Source: Macrocybe gigantea
Taxonomy: Eukaryota; Basidiomycota; Agaricomycetes; Agaricales; Callistosporiaceae
Direction: 5' to 3'
Length of the DNA stretch: 64,000 nt
Assembly: GCA_011319805.1 (NCBI GenBank)
Contig: SJRY01000050.1
Span: forward strand, 186,001-250,000
Shown: positions 22,062 through 34,217 of the stretch, piece by piece
Numbering within the stretch: position 1 is the first letter of the stretch
Layout of the letters: every line of letters begins with the position of its first letter
Notes under the pieces: generated by a model
What the model was told of the DNA's origin: nothing
The model's database searches: none
The model's input: the letters and a program-made list of their open reading frames with translations, nothing else
Made by a program: the position numbers and the translations under genes

Positions 22062-24970
22062 GGGTTGCGCTGACCCTTTGCTGCGCCTTGTCTTGGAAAC
22101 TTTCGGATTCAAGGCATGATTTTTAGTATACGATTTAGATTGCCTTGTATGTCTCGCTGCATTCCTTTCTTATGTATCATAACGACATTGTATCACCATC
22201 TGCATATACATACAGATGTTCGTCCCTCTCGCATGGCTACGCCAGGGCGATCGCCGGTATCCAAAGAAAAAAAGAAAAAAGAATTCAGAGACAGGGATCG
22301 GAACTTCTTTCAAAAGGGACAAAATCCAAGGCGGATTTGTGACTGATCATTCCCGCCAACCCTGCGAGTGACTGCGTTCACAACAAAGGTGAACAGGCCT
22401 ATGAGCATGGTCTGCCTTGTTCCCCATCCCAACATCAACAAGACGACTATTACTACCCTTATTTCGACTAGAGCATTTCGGTCAGCCAAACAACCGTCTC
22501 TTCCAGCTCAAGATCAGGCGACGGCCGGTGGCGCGAACGAAAAATAGAGAAAAAAATTGAAAGCGTCGTACACAAAGCGCCAAATATGCTCGTCTTGATA
22601 ATGATGATTCCCAAATAAGATTTGCGAGGCACGAGCGAAACCCACAACGTTTCAAGATAGGAGATTCTGTATCAGAATATCGGTGCCCAGAAGGGCAAGA
22701 GCAAATAATCATTCATCGGTGATGCCCGTCATCCTTCTGTGGACTTCTAAGAGGAGTGGAACCAGTGCGTCATATGAAAAGGAACCTCAGTCTGCAAAAA
22801 ATAAAATATACCGTGAAGCACGGAGTACGGAGTGTCGCATGTGAAGCGAAATGCCCGATAGGCTTTCCTTACCCACACTCTTTTGATAAAATCCTCAACC
22901 CCGGAAGAGCTCAATGGAAAGAATAATGCTGAAAAATCAGCAAACTTGGGGCATAAGGCGCAAATGAAAAATGAAAGCCGGATGTATTGAATGTAGCCTT
23001 GCTTCTTCGCGAGGATGCAATTGTGCTACTGTTCTCTTCCCCTCGGGGTGTCTGTGAAACGTTGCCAAGTAATATATTCTGGTTCTGTCCAGCGGTTTAC
23101 ACCGATGGCGGGAACTGGTTGCGATCAGATTTAAGCGGTTTGACACGCATAGCGACATATGCACAGGATGATGGCAGTCGGCCGGCCATGAACCGTGAGG
23201 CACAAGACACGTTTGACAGCAGTAATCAACGTAGAGAAGATGCACAACTGATCACTCGCAGAGGTGGATATCGACGTCTTCGGGGTTATTAGTCGTCGGT
23301 CGTCCTTCGTAAGTTGCTAGGCAGCTCGCGGACTGCGATCTCGAGACAAGGTGGCTCAGTGACCCACAGACAACACACGTTTTACCTGGGAAATTGATTG
23401 ACCGACGTTATCGTCGAACGAGCGTTAGTTCGTCTGTCTGGCCATCACCGTGCATTATCGACCAGCATGCATTCAATTCAGCAGGAGGAGATTGCTCCGA
23501 TTGCTGTGGTGATCAATTGATCATCTACGTCTTGGTTAATCGAGACGTGGCGCCTGTCGGCCTTCTCCCCCTGTGTAGGAGAAAAGCCACTTCCGCGGAT
23601 TAGTTGTCATGTGCGTCTTTTCCACGACCAGCTTTCTGCGAGGCCTTATACTTTAGCTCTTTGACGAACCTGGACAAGGTATTCTTCTAGGCATTCAATA
23701 CATATCAAACAGCCTACAAGCAAGTTCATAGAAGAAGCTGTTCGTACCGGTAAGCTCGCCACGCCGCGAGCATTTTCTTTGGTGATGGGTGCTTGCACGC
23801 AATCAATTTCCGGGGCAGGCTTAACTGCCTTGCAAAGGTAACCCCTGTTGTTCATTGCAGTGCCATCTACGATTGACTTACTCGTGTAACTTGCAAGATT
23901 AAGTCTTCCTGGTGAAAACGCGGTGCCAGAGCTGTGTTCGTCAATAACGCCGCCAGACTCGGAATAAGGTAGTGGGAAGCATTGGAGTCGGGCTGCGCGC
24001 TGACCATCGACGCCCAGGTCCAGTATTCATTTTTTTTTATTGAATTTGGCAGGTCGAGTTCTGCCTAGATGCCCCCTTACCCTTCGGGTCACAGGGGGGA
24101 AATGATAGTAAGCAACGAGTGATTATCGCATGGCCGCGATTAGCCGCTCCCTTGAGCGCGACACCGTGGCTCCGAGGGTCTAAGAGAAAGGGACAAACAG
24201 CAAATCGGTATGCTCACCGTCTACTGGCTGATCTTTGGCGTGGCCAGGAATTCGAGCGACGCCACTAAACCATTTGGACTTGTGGCTGTATGGGAATGGT
24301 TTGAACTTGTTGTGTTACCTTCGCTGGGGGCGTTGGTCTGAGTTTGAAAGCATAACCTAAAATGAGTTTGTTAAAAAATCCTCCATTCTTTTTATTTCAT
24401 TTTATTTTTTCCTTCTGGCAAGTTGCGAACAAACATTTTGTAGTTGATCCCCGATCAGAGAAGAGCCTTCCAGGCACGGCGCTGTTGGGCCTTGTTGAAG
24501 CCACGATCCTCTGCATGCAACGGCCGCTCTGCCGGGACGCGTGTTTGACAGCAATTTATGGAACTGTGAACCACCTAGACGAAATCAGGCGAAAGGGAAC
24601 CACCGAATAAACAAGAAAGAACCAGATTTCAGGAACTGTCCCAAAAATTCAACACATTAATCCCTCAGAGGAGGCAGGATGTGATCCCACAGATCTCAAC
24701 GGCGCTCACAAATACTTCAAATCTGCGGCCTTCCAAATGGACCAACGGAATGGCTCTTCATCTCACAGGGTCATCCCAACTGAGAGGCTTTTGGCCTGAT
24801 CGAGGAAAGCGAGTAAGCCGGGAATCCTTTTCAGTTGTTTGAATTTAAATTCTCATCTGCTCGAATGAATCGAAACACATACGCAAACCCTGTCTTGATA
24901 TAAGTTGCGACCACTCACATCCGTCCCAGTCCCCGATCTCCTTTCCCCTACACTTACGTTATAATTTGTG
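22062..24970. other. 2.9-kb stretch without a supported gene
   Basis: This is the longest gene-free stretch. Both strands hold only short frames without motifs, codon-like texture or consistent exon chains. It is more AT-rich than the flanking genes. It contains a perfect 14-base palindrome at 23510-23523 and a short GC-rich hairpin at about 24072-24099. I see no terminal repeats or transposase remnants. The right end is presumably the bZIP promoter. Confidence 0.4.
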
Positions 24971-26130
24971 ATGTCGACTATGACCGCCCACCCGGTGCAC
25001 CAAGAACGCCCTGAACGCAGCCGTAACGCGAAAGCGCAAGCACGACACCGCGCCAAAAGAAAGGCGTACATTGAGCAGGTACGCGTTTCTCTACCTTCAC
25101 GTCGCTCCAAACGCTTCTGTTGACTTGCTCGTGTTCCCTAGCTGGAGCAGACCGTAACGAAGCTCCAAATCGCGCTCGGATTTACCCCAGAGGAAGAAGC
25201 CGCACTGCCACCTCCTCTGGTCAAAATTCGGGAGCTCGAGCAGGAGAACATGAGACTGGAAAAGGAGAACGAAGAGCTGCGACGGCTGCTCGTGGAGTCT
25301 GGCAACCGCAACTTCCCAGTCGAGCTTTCCCGTCGAAGTTCGCCGGCGGCGGCCTTCAAGGAGAACCGCGCAAACGATCACGATCCCTTCAGAAGGCGTA
25401 AAATGACGACTGGAAGTATTGAAGGGATCTACATCGTCCGTTTTATTTCTCGCTGGCAGTCTCCTTCGTCGATGCTTATTTCTTTTACCTGTGACCAGAG
25501 CCCCAATGATACACCGACACATAACGTCAACGAAATTTCCCGCCCGCCTCCGCTCACGATTCCCCAGCCCATGCATCACCAATACTCCCACATATCTTCC
25601 GCTACGTCTCATCATGGCATGAATGGGTCGTCTTCTATGTTCAGTCTTCACGCGCCTGCGTTCCAGATGCCGAACACGCCTTCAGGCTCCAGTACTACTT
25701 CAAGCCCCCCATTCTCGGCGAGTGTTATTTTCTAACAATAGCCGGCTTTCCCTACTTTCGGCTACGAGAACTCGGGATCCTAGTGACGACCTTTTGCTTT
25801 TGGTGTTGTTACAGCCCGCTCAGATGCAAGACTCGTCACACTCACCTGTCAACCATCAGCCTTCCGTCGCGAATGGACACATGATGGCAAGCTATGCTCA
25901 GCAAACCCATTATACACCAGTCAAAGTGGAGGAGGAGCAGCACTATGCAGTAAGCATCCTCGCACGTTGCGCCCCTTGTCGCCAACTCAACCGTTCGATT
26001 GACATAGCCTACCAATCATCAACATGCGGCATACACCCTCTCGTCTTCATATTCCCAACCAGCACGAGATAACGGAATGGGCGGCTGGCACGCCTACTCC
26101 TCAGAACGTGCACCCATGCATACTAGGTAG
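24971..26130 (+). CDS. bZIP transcription factor
   Basis: Sequence-specific DNA-binding protein. The start is MSTMTAHPVHQERPERSRNA. The basic region RNAKAQARHRAKRKAYIEQ sits at residues about 18-36 and is directly followed, after the first intron (25080-25140), by LEQTVTKLQIALGF. A second zipper-like segment, IRELEQENMRLEKENEELRR, lies about 25 residues later, so the coiled coil is interrupted by a Pro-rich loop. The remainder is Ser/Pro/His/Gln-rich (PPPLTIPQPMHHQYSH, MPNTPSGSSTTSS) and probably an activation region, ending SSERAPMHTR before TAG at 26128. Introns lie near 25416-25498, 25719-25813 and 25950-26007. The basic motif N-AQ-H-K is a basidiomycete variant. Targets are unknown; no linked pathway genes lie beside it. 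Confidence 0.85.
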
Positions 26131-27024
26131 CGTCTACTTGAACGTTTTTTTCCTACCCCTGTCTGTTATTGCCATTGCAATTCTTGATCATAGATATATC
26201 ATACACATATTTGTCTTTGACTATAGTCTCCCTTCTCGCTTTGTCCTTTGGCTATCGCTCGAACAGTATACCCTATTCCCCGCGCGAACCATCAAATGGA
26301 ACTATCCTCGCACTAGGAAGGTTTTCGCGACCAGAACGAGTTCTCAGATTAATTTCTCCTTTCAAAGATGGTCGTTTTCATAATGTCAAGTTGGAAAGGT
26401 TCTTGAATATCGTGTGACTCCAAGAAGCCGAGCTCAGAATAGAAAAGCTTATAGCCTTGCCAGATCCAGATCGACAGTGGATGTTAACGGCATCGTTAGG
26501 GTGAAGGGAAAATGGCGTGAAAGGCTGTCGAATGATTCCGGTAACATAACTTGCTACTGGCTTATTCGCCGAGTTAATGCGCCCACCCATGTAGCGACGA
26601 CTCGATGTGATGGTGTTGATCGCCTCTGCACACCACACTCGGCATCGCACATGATTCTCACACTGACCTTTGTGAACGTTTGGGCCATGGCCGTTCTGGC
26701 CGCTTTGGGCCAGGTGAACCTCCCCTGTGGCATTGGGCCACAGCTAAAGCGCAAGATCAAAGAACAGGCCCATTGTCTCAGAAAAGATAAAATGTTTCCA
26801 GACTCGCACATGTTCACGCCTCCGCTCTCAGACGATCCGACATCGCTCCACCTCCACCTCCACAACTGACAACGCTGTGGAAAATCCCCAGCTGTTCTGA
26901 CATAGCCTGGCAGCACTCGTGACCTGCTTGGCCTCACTCGATCTCAGAATCCAGGTCCAAAAAGGACAGGACTAAGGAAAACGCCAGCGCGATTAGAGCG
27001 ATCGTCACCGTGCGGTTTTGGGAA
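26131..27024. other. Intergenic between bZIP and transaldolase-like genes
   Basis: About 890 bases with the bZIP 3' UTR (AT-rich, 26140-26420) and an upstream region of the next gene. A 151-codon plus-strand frame at 26414-26869 has no recognisable family and no exon signals, so I do not call it. Confidence 0.4.
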
Positions 27025-28767
27025 ATGCCTTCGGCTTGTCAAAAAGATTCCGCAACCGCATCCGCAGGCAACGCCAACAAGGGGAAGGTGCTCACATGTC
27101 TGGAGGAAGCCCTCCGATGTCGCAATACCGCTATCATTGGAGACACGCTGCATTTCGAAAGTATGTTTTGTTTCACGCTGTCTTCTCCTTCCTTCCCACC
27201 AGGTCTTTTTCTCTGTGTTTTCTTCTTCATGATTCCCGATCAACCGGTTACTCTTTCCAGCCTTGAGCATGCACGACTTTGACGGGACCACAGTAAATCC
27301 GGTCAATATTCTGGATTCACTCACATCAACGGACGTATTTTACCATGCGTGGGCGGCAGTCAGACAGACTGTTGATGAGTAGTGAGTTTCCACAGGCATC
27401 GTAGAATGTCTTCGGTCGATGAAACCCGAACTGACCAAAAAAATAAACATATCATTAGTTTCAGCCACGGATTATCAATGCGTCATCTGCTCCAGTCATC
27501 AATGGAGAGATTTGTGAGCATTTTCCGCCTCATTTTTCTGCGTTCAATCGCCAATCACCCTGGCCCTTGCCCTGCCCTCGTGACTGTTGCCTTCTGCCAA
27601 ACGACTACGTTCGTCCGACGTTTTCGAACTTTGCCATGCTCAGTTGTTTGAGCTCGGGAACATTATTCTTGATAGGGTAGATGGACCCCATTTCACGTTT
27701 GTTGATCCTCGTCAGCACGCGGACACTGCAGCCATGGTGAGATATGCCCGGAGACTCGTCTCTCTCTTCAAGCGGAGAGGTATCACTCGAGGCAGAATTC
27801 TCGTCAGCGTAAGCTTTTTCTTTCAATCTGCATCCGATAAATGACGTTATGTCTGGTATAGATTCCGGCAACAGAACAAGGCGTCGCTGCCGCGAAAGAA
27901 TTAGAGAAAAGCCACGGCATATACACTAACCTCTATCTAGTCACCGGACTTGTTCACGCGGCCGCATGTGTGGAAGCAAGGGCCACGGCGGTCACGATTC
28001 CCGTCGGCACTGTAAGCGTTTTCAAGTGTCGAGGCGGTCTTGCTTCTCAATTCTGATTCTAAAAATTGTCTTGGGAAATGATCATCAGCTGTTGGATTGG
28101 TATGAGCGGAAGCGGGCGTCCGCATACCAGGCAGATCCACACGACCACGCAGGAATTGAAACAATTCAGTCGACTGTGGCCTACTTCAAGCTGAACGAGA
28201 TTCCTACCAAAGTCATAGGATCAGATTTCCGCACGGTGAGGCGTTTGTGATCCACAAGCCACAGCTCGCTCTCGATCTAAATAATAGTTCCTCTTTCAGT
28301 TGTCTGAAATCGAGGCGCTCAGACACTTTGACGGTATCTGTGTGACACGGGAGCAAGCCGATCTCTTGCGATGGACCAGGGTTCCCGCGAAATGGTCCGA
28401 ATCGCGTCCAGCCGCGCTTCGAGGTCATCAGGCATTATACCCCTCGAGATACCTGGACTGTGAATCGGGCTTTATGTCTGCCATGTCTTCGGAGTCTCGC
28501 AGGACCGTGTCTAGCGTGATGTTTGCAACCTTGGGCGCGATGAAAGCTTATATGGACGACATCGAGACCATCGTGCTAGGGGAACTCGCGCAACAGTACG
28601 AACTCAAGACGCACGACCTCAAAGGTCTGTATTCTCCGCCTAAAGACAGGACCGGGAAAACGCCAGAAAAAGCCGCAGGACGAGCAAGACGAAGCTTGGC
28701 TAGCGCATTTGGACTGGACGACCCTCCTGTGATACCCCTAGCGCCAGACGAGGACGAGATATTTTAG
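27025..28767 (+). CDS. Transaldolase-like protein lacking the catalytic lysine
   Basis: TIM-barrel protein of the transaldolase family. The start is MPSACQKDSATAS. Next come LEEALRCRNTAIIGDTLHFE, an intron, and MHDFDGTTVNPVNILDSL (first barrel strand with the family's Asp and T-x-NP). Then DRVDGPHFTFVDPRQHADT, RRGITRGRILVS, an intron, and IPATEQGVAAAKELEKSHG. These lead into YTNLYLVTGLVHAAACVEAR and LLDWYERKRA, then KVIGSDFRT and LSEIEALRHFDGICVTREQ. In active transaldolases the residue before the IPAT/LAST strand motif is the Schiff-base lysine; here it is serine, and the intron falls exactly there (GTCAGC, donor at 27819). Alternative borders I tried do not restore a lysine. A C-terminal extension (KDRTGKTPEKAAGRARRSLA, ending DEDEIF) is longer than in bacterial enzymes. 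Fold assignment is secure; catalysis is doubtful. Confidence 0.82.
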
Positions 28768-30447
28768 ACAACCTTATTCAACTTTTCGCATTAATCAAAA
28801 GAAAAGCTAAAAAAAAATTAGAAAAGATCAGTCAAAACGTCCCGATGGAGCCATCGTCGTCATTGCCTACCCAAGCTGTGCGAAAACCTTTGCACGCTTC
28901 ATTGTGTTGCGAAAGGACCAATGTCTGTCTTCCTCGAGTTCGAAGATGAGGCACGCATTCATTCATAAGTTGGAGCTCATAACCGAAGGCACCAGTCATT
29001 GTAGGGCGCCAAAGGTTTCAACGACCCTGATTCAACATGACCCATAAGGAAGCTGGTTAGAGTAGGCACGTTAGTGACCCAAGATCGAGCCAAAGTGAAG
29101 GGTAAAAGTTTCCATAAATTCCGGATTAGAGAAAATCAGCTTGAGCTGTCAGACCGCGGAGGCTTTGCTCGCATCCAGAAAGCAAAATAAATTCAAGCTT
29201 CGAAGGCAAACAGAACGGAGGCTGACCAAGACGATGGTGGCACACTGTTAGAGGAGTTCCTAAAGTAGAGAAAAATGATAAGATTCTGCTTTCTTCGTTC
29301 TTTTCTTTCCTTGTTTCGTACGGATCATCGGCCTGATGATTTTGCCTTTTTACTATTTTTCTGCTGTTGGACGGACATAGCCGATAGAAGTTGATGATCC
29401 GGGGATCGCCCGATGAGGAGCTTGAACACGTCGCCATTGAAGCATGTGCATGTTTCGTCATATGCAAGCATCTAGACAGTTTGGCCTGCACGGGGACTGT
29501 GCAACATTTTTTTTGCTCATTGGATAAGACAATAAACAAGATTCATCCATGCATGCAGCCGACTGAGGTGGGAAGCGAGGGAAAAGAATCGACCTGAGCA
29601 TCTGAATGCTGTTGGTGGCGGAAATGTGGCCCCAAGCTCGAAGAAATGAAAAGAACATGTGCACGAGCAAGAACCCCATCGCGTCAGTTCCTGGTCGATG
29701 CGTGTTAAGGCTTAGCATGTACAAAGATAAAGGCGGTCACTGAAAGAATGGAACCATGGTTGTCAGGACCTAGAAACCAACCTAACATTAAAGTGCTCAC
29801 GAGTTGTGGTGCTTGCCAAGCGAGATTCGGGATTTTCATTGAGGTCGATGCCCTGCACGCGCCCATGGGCGCTCAGAATGTCGATCTCCTGAAATAGAAT
29901 TGGATAAAACAAGGAAAGCCAGAGTGAAGGACAGCTGTCAGAGAAAAGCAGACTATGACCAAGGCAGAGGGCAACCGAAATCAACCGCAAAAGATGGGCC
30001 AGAATATTCCTATCTCTTTTGTTCTCGCCTCGAGAAGTGCCATGAGATGGGAAACGCAGCAGATTGGGCCAGGAACCAAGTGCCGGCCATTTCTGCTCTG
30101 GAGCGGGCGTCGTGCGAGCGTACGCCGGTCATATCGGGAAACCAGCTGCATGGATACAACATTGTTGGTGTCGAGGAGCCTCCCGCCAAGATATGACACT
30201 GCATCGGACATGAAGCTTTGAAGGGCGAGGTATTAGTTGAGGCGCCAGGCGAGGGCGGGAATGGAACGGGCATTAGGCGGGGCGAAAACAAAAAGAGATT
30301 GTTTTCTCGCAGAGTCGTAACTCCGGTTGAAAGCGGAAACCGGTTGGAGTTGCTGTTGTTGCGAGATTAGATACCATCGTTGTGGGTTTCATTTCATCTC
30401 TCGCCGACGCACGACCACTATATCGTCGCTGGGGTTTTCATATCGCC
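28768..30447. other. 1.7-kb intergenic stretch, no supported gene
   Basis: Only short frames without motifs on either strand. The left part is the AT-rich 3' flank of the transaldolase-like gene. The last 100 bases hold the PHO13-like promoter. An upstream in-frame start at 30382 exists for the phosphatase, but the ATG at 30448 fits the family better. Confidence 0.4.
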
Positions 30448-32009
30448 ATGAGCTCTCGCCTTTCTGCCTCCCAGGACTATGCTGCGTTGCTGGACAAGTA
30501 TGACACGTGGATGTTCGACTGCGACGGTGTTCTATGGCACGGCGATCGACTGATTGATGGAGCGGTGGATGTTCTAGACATGCTGCGCCGTAAAAGTAAG
30601 TATTGGGCAATGCAATTCGCAACTGCTCCCGTATCCCAAAGCAGAGGCGACAAGAAACAATGTCATATCTCTTTTTTCTGAATCTCGCATATCCTCACGA
30701 TTCCACTGATATCACCAAGAGAAGCAGGTCCTCTTCGTCACGAACAACGCCACAAAGTCCAGAAAGAGCTACAAGGTCAAGTTTGATGTCCTGGGTATCG
30801 AAGCACATGTGGTAAGGGCGAGTAGCCTCTCCAAGCGGGGGAGCAGCCACCGTTGCTTTTCTATCAACGATTTTCTGTTCGTGGCGTCGGGCTCATAACA
30901 CCGACCTAAGGACGAAATCTATGGCTCGGCATACGCGGCCGCTGTGTATCTCTCCTCTGTCATCAAGCTGCCCAAGTCGAAGAAGGCCTACGTGATTGGC
31001 ATGTCTGGCTTGGAAGAAGAACTGCGCGAAGAAGGCATCGCCTTTCTAGGCGGATCTGTAAGCATTAATTTATCCTTCTCCTACCACCTCCCCTCTCCCG
31101 CTTCATACCGCCACATATCGCCACACAGACGAGATGCTATGATTTTGGCTGGAAACCAGGGGAAGCAGAAGGGGGCCGCCGGCTGATAATGGAGCCAAAA
31201 ATAACATCCAGATACTCAGAAAATACCCAAAACGACCAGCAAAACTCATGTCACATCTCGCATCTAGGATCACGCGGACTGCACCGTCGAGCCGTTCTCG
31301 CTTGCTGATTTCGCGCTGGACCCCGATGTGGCAGCTGTCGTGTGCGGACTTGACACGAAGACGAACTATACCAAATATTCCAAGGCGTTCCAATACCTCA
31401 CGCGCAACCCCGGCTGCCTGTTCATCGCGACGAACGAGGACAGCACGTATCCCAGCGCCGACGGCCTCCTGCCTGGAGCTGGAGCCGTCAGCGCCCCGCT
31501 GCGCTACGCCCTAGGCAGAGATCCCATCTGCACGGGCAAACCCTCTTCCACGATGCTGGACTGCATCAAAGCCAAGTGAGTCTTTCGCCGCGGTGATCGA
31601 CTATATCTTTCGTCGTCTGATGGCTGATGTGAATTTCTCTCTCCTTTCTTTTCCTTGTTCCTCGCGGTCGCCGCGTTTCTTTGTTGGTGGATTCCCAAAA
31701 GGGTGAACTATGACTCGACTCGCACCATCATTGTTGGTGACAGGCTGAACACTGACATCGAGTTTGGCAAAAACGGGGGCTTGTCCACGCTTCTCGTGCT
31801 AACAGGTGACCCATCTATTTTGCTTGTCTTTTTTTTTTCTTTTGTGTTCCTCTCTTGGTTCTGTTTACCTGTTTCCCGAGAGCTTGGCTCAACGTACTTG
31901 TCATATGCCAGGCATCACGTCGGAGGCTGATATCACTGGACCTAACGCCTCGCCGACCGTGCCAGACTATGTAACCAGAAGCATAGGCGACCTTCTCAAG
32001 GCTCAGTAG
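30448..32009 (+). CDS. PHO13: HAD phosphatase, PHO13/phosphoglycolate phosphatase type
   Basis: Haloacid-dehalogenase phosphatase of the p-nitrophenylphosphatase group; family members remove toxic side products such as 2-phosphoglycolate and 4-phosphoerythronate. The start MSSRLSASQDYAALLDKYDT is chosen because the catalytic block then lies at the usual distance. Motif I is MFDCDGVLWHGD (two Asp nucleophile/acid). Motif II is QVLFVTNNATKSRKSYK, after an intron. The cap region includes VVCGLDTKTNYTKYSKAFQY and CLFIATNEDSTYPS. Motif III Lys is in CTGKPSSTMLDCI, and motif IV is TIIVGDRLNTDIEFGKNGG. It ends SIGDLLKAQ. Introns lie near 30596-30724, 30812-30910, 31060-31266, 31577-31702 and 31806-31910. 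All motifs are intact, with no frame break. Confidence 0.93.
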
Positions 32010-32192
32010 CTGTCCGCTCTTTCTCCCTCTTTACAGCTTCAGACGTCGAACATCAGCGCCACCACACAACCCAGTCGCATTAGAAGGAAACTATGACCGC
32101 TATAGAAACGGGGATATACCTGGATATAAATAATTAGATGTGGGATGGAAATTTGTCTGAACTAGCAAAGAACAATCTATCAACAAGCTGAT

Positions 32193-33459
32193 TTATTCCT
32201 TTTTCGCCGACCGTGCATTCCGGAGGTGTTCCTCCGCCAAATAATGGATCGCGCTGACAGTCAGCGCACCCATGGAAGCGAGGATATAGCCCAAGATGGC
32301 TGCGAAAGCTGAAGTTAGGGGCCACGCCTGTGAATTGATGGTCAGAAGCCGCCGGGTGAGCAACGCTCTTACCCCATTACGGCATATTTTGAGAGACGGT
32401 GAGAAAAAAAGCGAAACAACTCTACCTGCCAGGGCCGGTCCCAGTCCAGAGCTATCGGAATCGCACCTAGCCAACACCCGACAAGCGTGCCGATGGCTGG
32501 ATACACCATTGCGCGCTCAATGGGATTCCGTATACTGCGGAGAGAAGCAACGATGATATCATCAGACAATTTAAAAAAGGGCTTCACGGGTAGAGTGCAG
32601 CCCGAAAACTCACGAGAATTCTGCGAAAAGTCGTGTCCATGTCATCCGATTGACGACGGACTGCGTATCGCTTCCGACAGTTGGGGGACTTAGCGTATAC
32701 GCCGGAGCAAAGACTGTCAACAAGGACAGGAGAAGCGCGAGGAGGTATGTCTGTGGGATATGACTAAACTCAATCAGGATGGGCCGCTTTCACAGCCTTG
32801 TTGATGATGGCACAAAAAACAAAGGAAAGAAAACAGGAATAGGTCAGGGACTAGAGAAGACTCAATACCTTGCCAGGGGAGCTCCAAAGAGCACCAATAC
32901 CATGTGAAAGGCGACGGAAGCCACAAAGGTCGCCGCCCACGCATTTCTGATACTCTGGAGAGGAGCAGCAAATCAGTGTTTAGTGCCGGTGGCCGCGGCG
33001 CAAACTAAAGCTCACTGTCCAGCGCTTCTTCTCCTCCAGATGCCTGTCGATCGTCTTCTCTTCATGGTAAACACCCTCTAATTTGAATTCAATCAGCCAG
33101 ATCCTAACCCAGCCGGCCCACCACGCCTGCAGGAGCGCGGCTCCGAGGCAGACGCAGACCAGGGTTGAGCGCGGGCTGAGCGTGAGTGGGTCCAAGAATG
33201 GGTGCTGGGGTTTGTCCCGCGAAGTGAGAATAGCCTGATCGGGATTCGGACGCGTCCATTCGGAAAGGAACGTCGTTCGGGGCAGGAATAGAGCCGCGAA
33301 TCCCAACAGCGTCGTGTGCACGCCGACTACAGACGTGTACCGTGCGAATGGGAAGAACGCCAGTCGAAGCGTGAGGTCCGCTTCTTCTTCCCCGTCGACT
33401 TTGAGTTTCCGGTGTGGAGCGGAGCCCTGTTTGCGAGCCTTGACTGCGGCCTTGGGCAT
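32193..33459 (-). CDS. GPI11: GPI ethanolamine-phosphate transferase subunit GPI11 (PIG-F)
   Basis: ER multi-span membrane protein that partners with GPI7 and GPI13 to add ethanolamine phosphate to GPI anchor precursors. The start is MPKAAVKARKQGSAPHRKLK, with a basic cytosolic N terminus. Hydrophobic spans follow: YTSVVGVHTTLLGFAALFLP, LVCVCLGAALLQAWWAGWVR, AWAATFVASVAFHMVLVLFG and YLLALLLSLLTVFAPAY. The family core is VYPAIGTLVGCWLGAIPIAL followed by DWDRPWQ. After an intron come AWPLTSAFAAILGYILASMG and SAIHYLAEEHLRN. The protein ends ARSAKKE, a dilysine-type ER signal region. About five introns. All hallmark residues of the PIG-F family are present. The adjacent RPL34 is unrelated in function. 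Confidence 0.92.
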
Positions 33460-34217
33460 CCTGAACTGTGAAAGCCGCGAACTTCGAGTCTCGAGGTTTA
33501 CTGATGGACACGTTACGAGGCTGGCGTTACGTAATGGCAGAATATCAGAATGACGACGGAATTCGCGACAATTAGAATGAACTTCTCAGCATGAAGGGGA
33601 CAACATCAGCTGAAGTGAATAGTGGAATAGCAGACGATGAAAAAAGAACAAAAACAAAGTATATTGGAGGTCAACTGAAGAAACAACTCTGAAGAAACAA
33701 TTGCCAGAAGTGTCATGTGCTTACAATTGCATTTCATTCGGCAAAATCCGAAGAGCTAGGCAGTTTCACTCAGCCACCCAGGCGTTGCAGCCCCAGACTT
33801 TCGACAGCGGCGAAGACAACCTCAAGAACAAGGTGCGTGACCGTCGAGCGTCCGTTGTTGCACAATGGAGATGAGCTGATGTCGAAGCTTGTTCTGTTCA
33901 GGCCTCCGGAACTCCAAACGTGAGTAACAGGAACTTATGTCCTTTGCGATGTGTTGCGTGTGCGATCGTGTTTGCCTTGGTCTTGTGGTTCGGGATGGGG
34001 CCAGACGGAAGCGATAAAGAATATCGAGGTTTGCGGTATTATGGGTCTGGTGTGGGAGTAGGAGAAGGATTGGTTATGCGGCTTAGTGGCATCGGACTAT
34101 GGCCGGACACAGGACCAAGGCAGACAACGGCCCCGTGCATCCTCGACAAATCTACCTTCGCCGCGTTCACCCTCCTGACGTGCCCTTTACCCTCAGCCTT
34201 TTACAAAAAAAGCGCAA
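33460..34217. promoter_or_regulatory. Divergent GPI11/RPL34 intergenic region
   Basis: About 760 bases between divergent genes. It contains two consensus-like splice units (coding-like text ending at 33831 before GTGCGT, acceptor at about 33901, an 18-base segment, donor GTGAGT at about 33920). These may be non-coding leader exons or a small unrecognised gene. No TATA box is clear. Confidence 0.35.

Noticed and set aside
26414..26869. 151-codon plus-strand frame after the bZIP gene
   Set aside because: No recognisable family, no exon signals, and composition like the neighbouring non-coding DNA.
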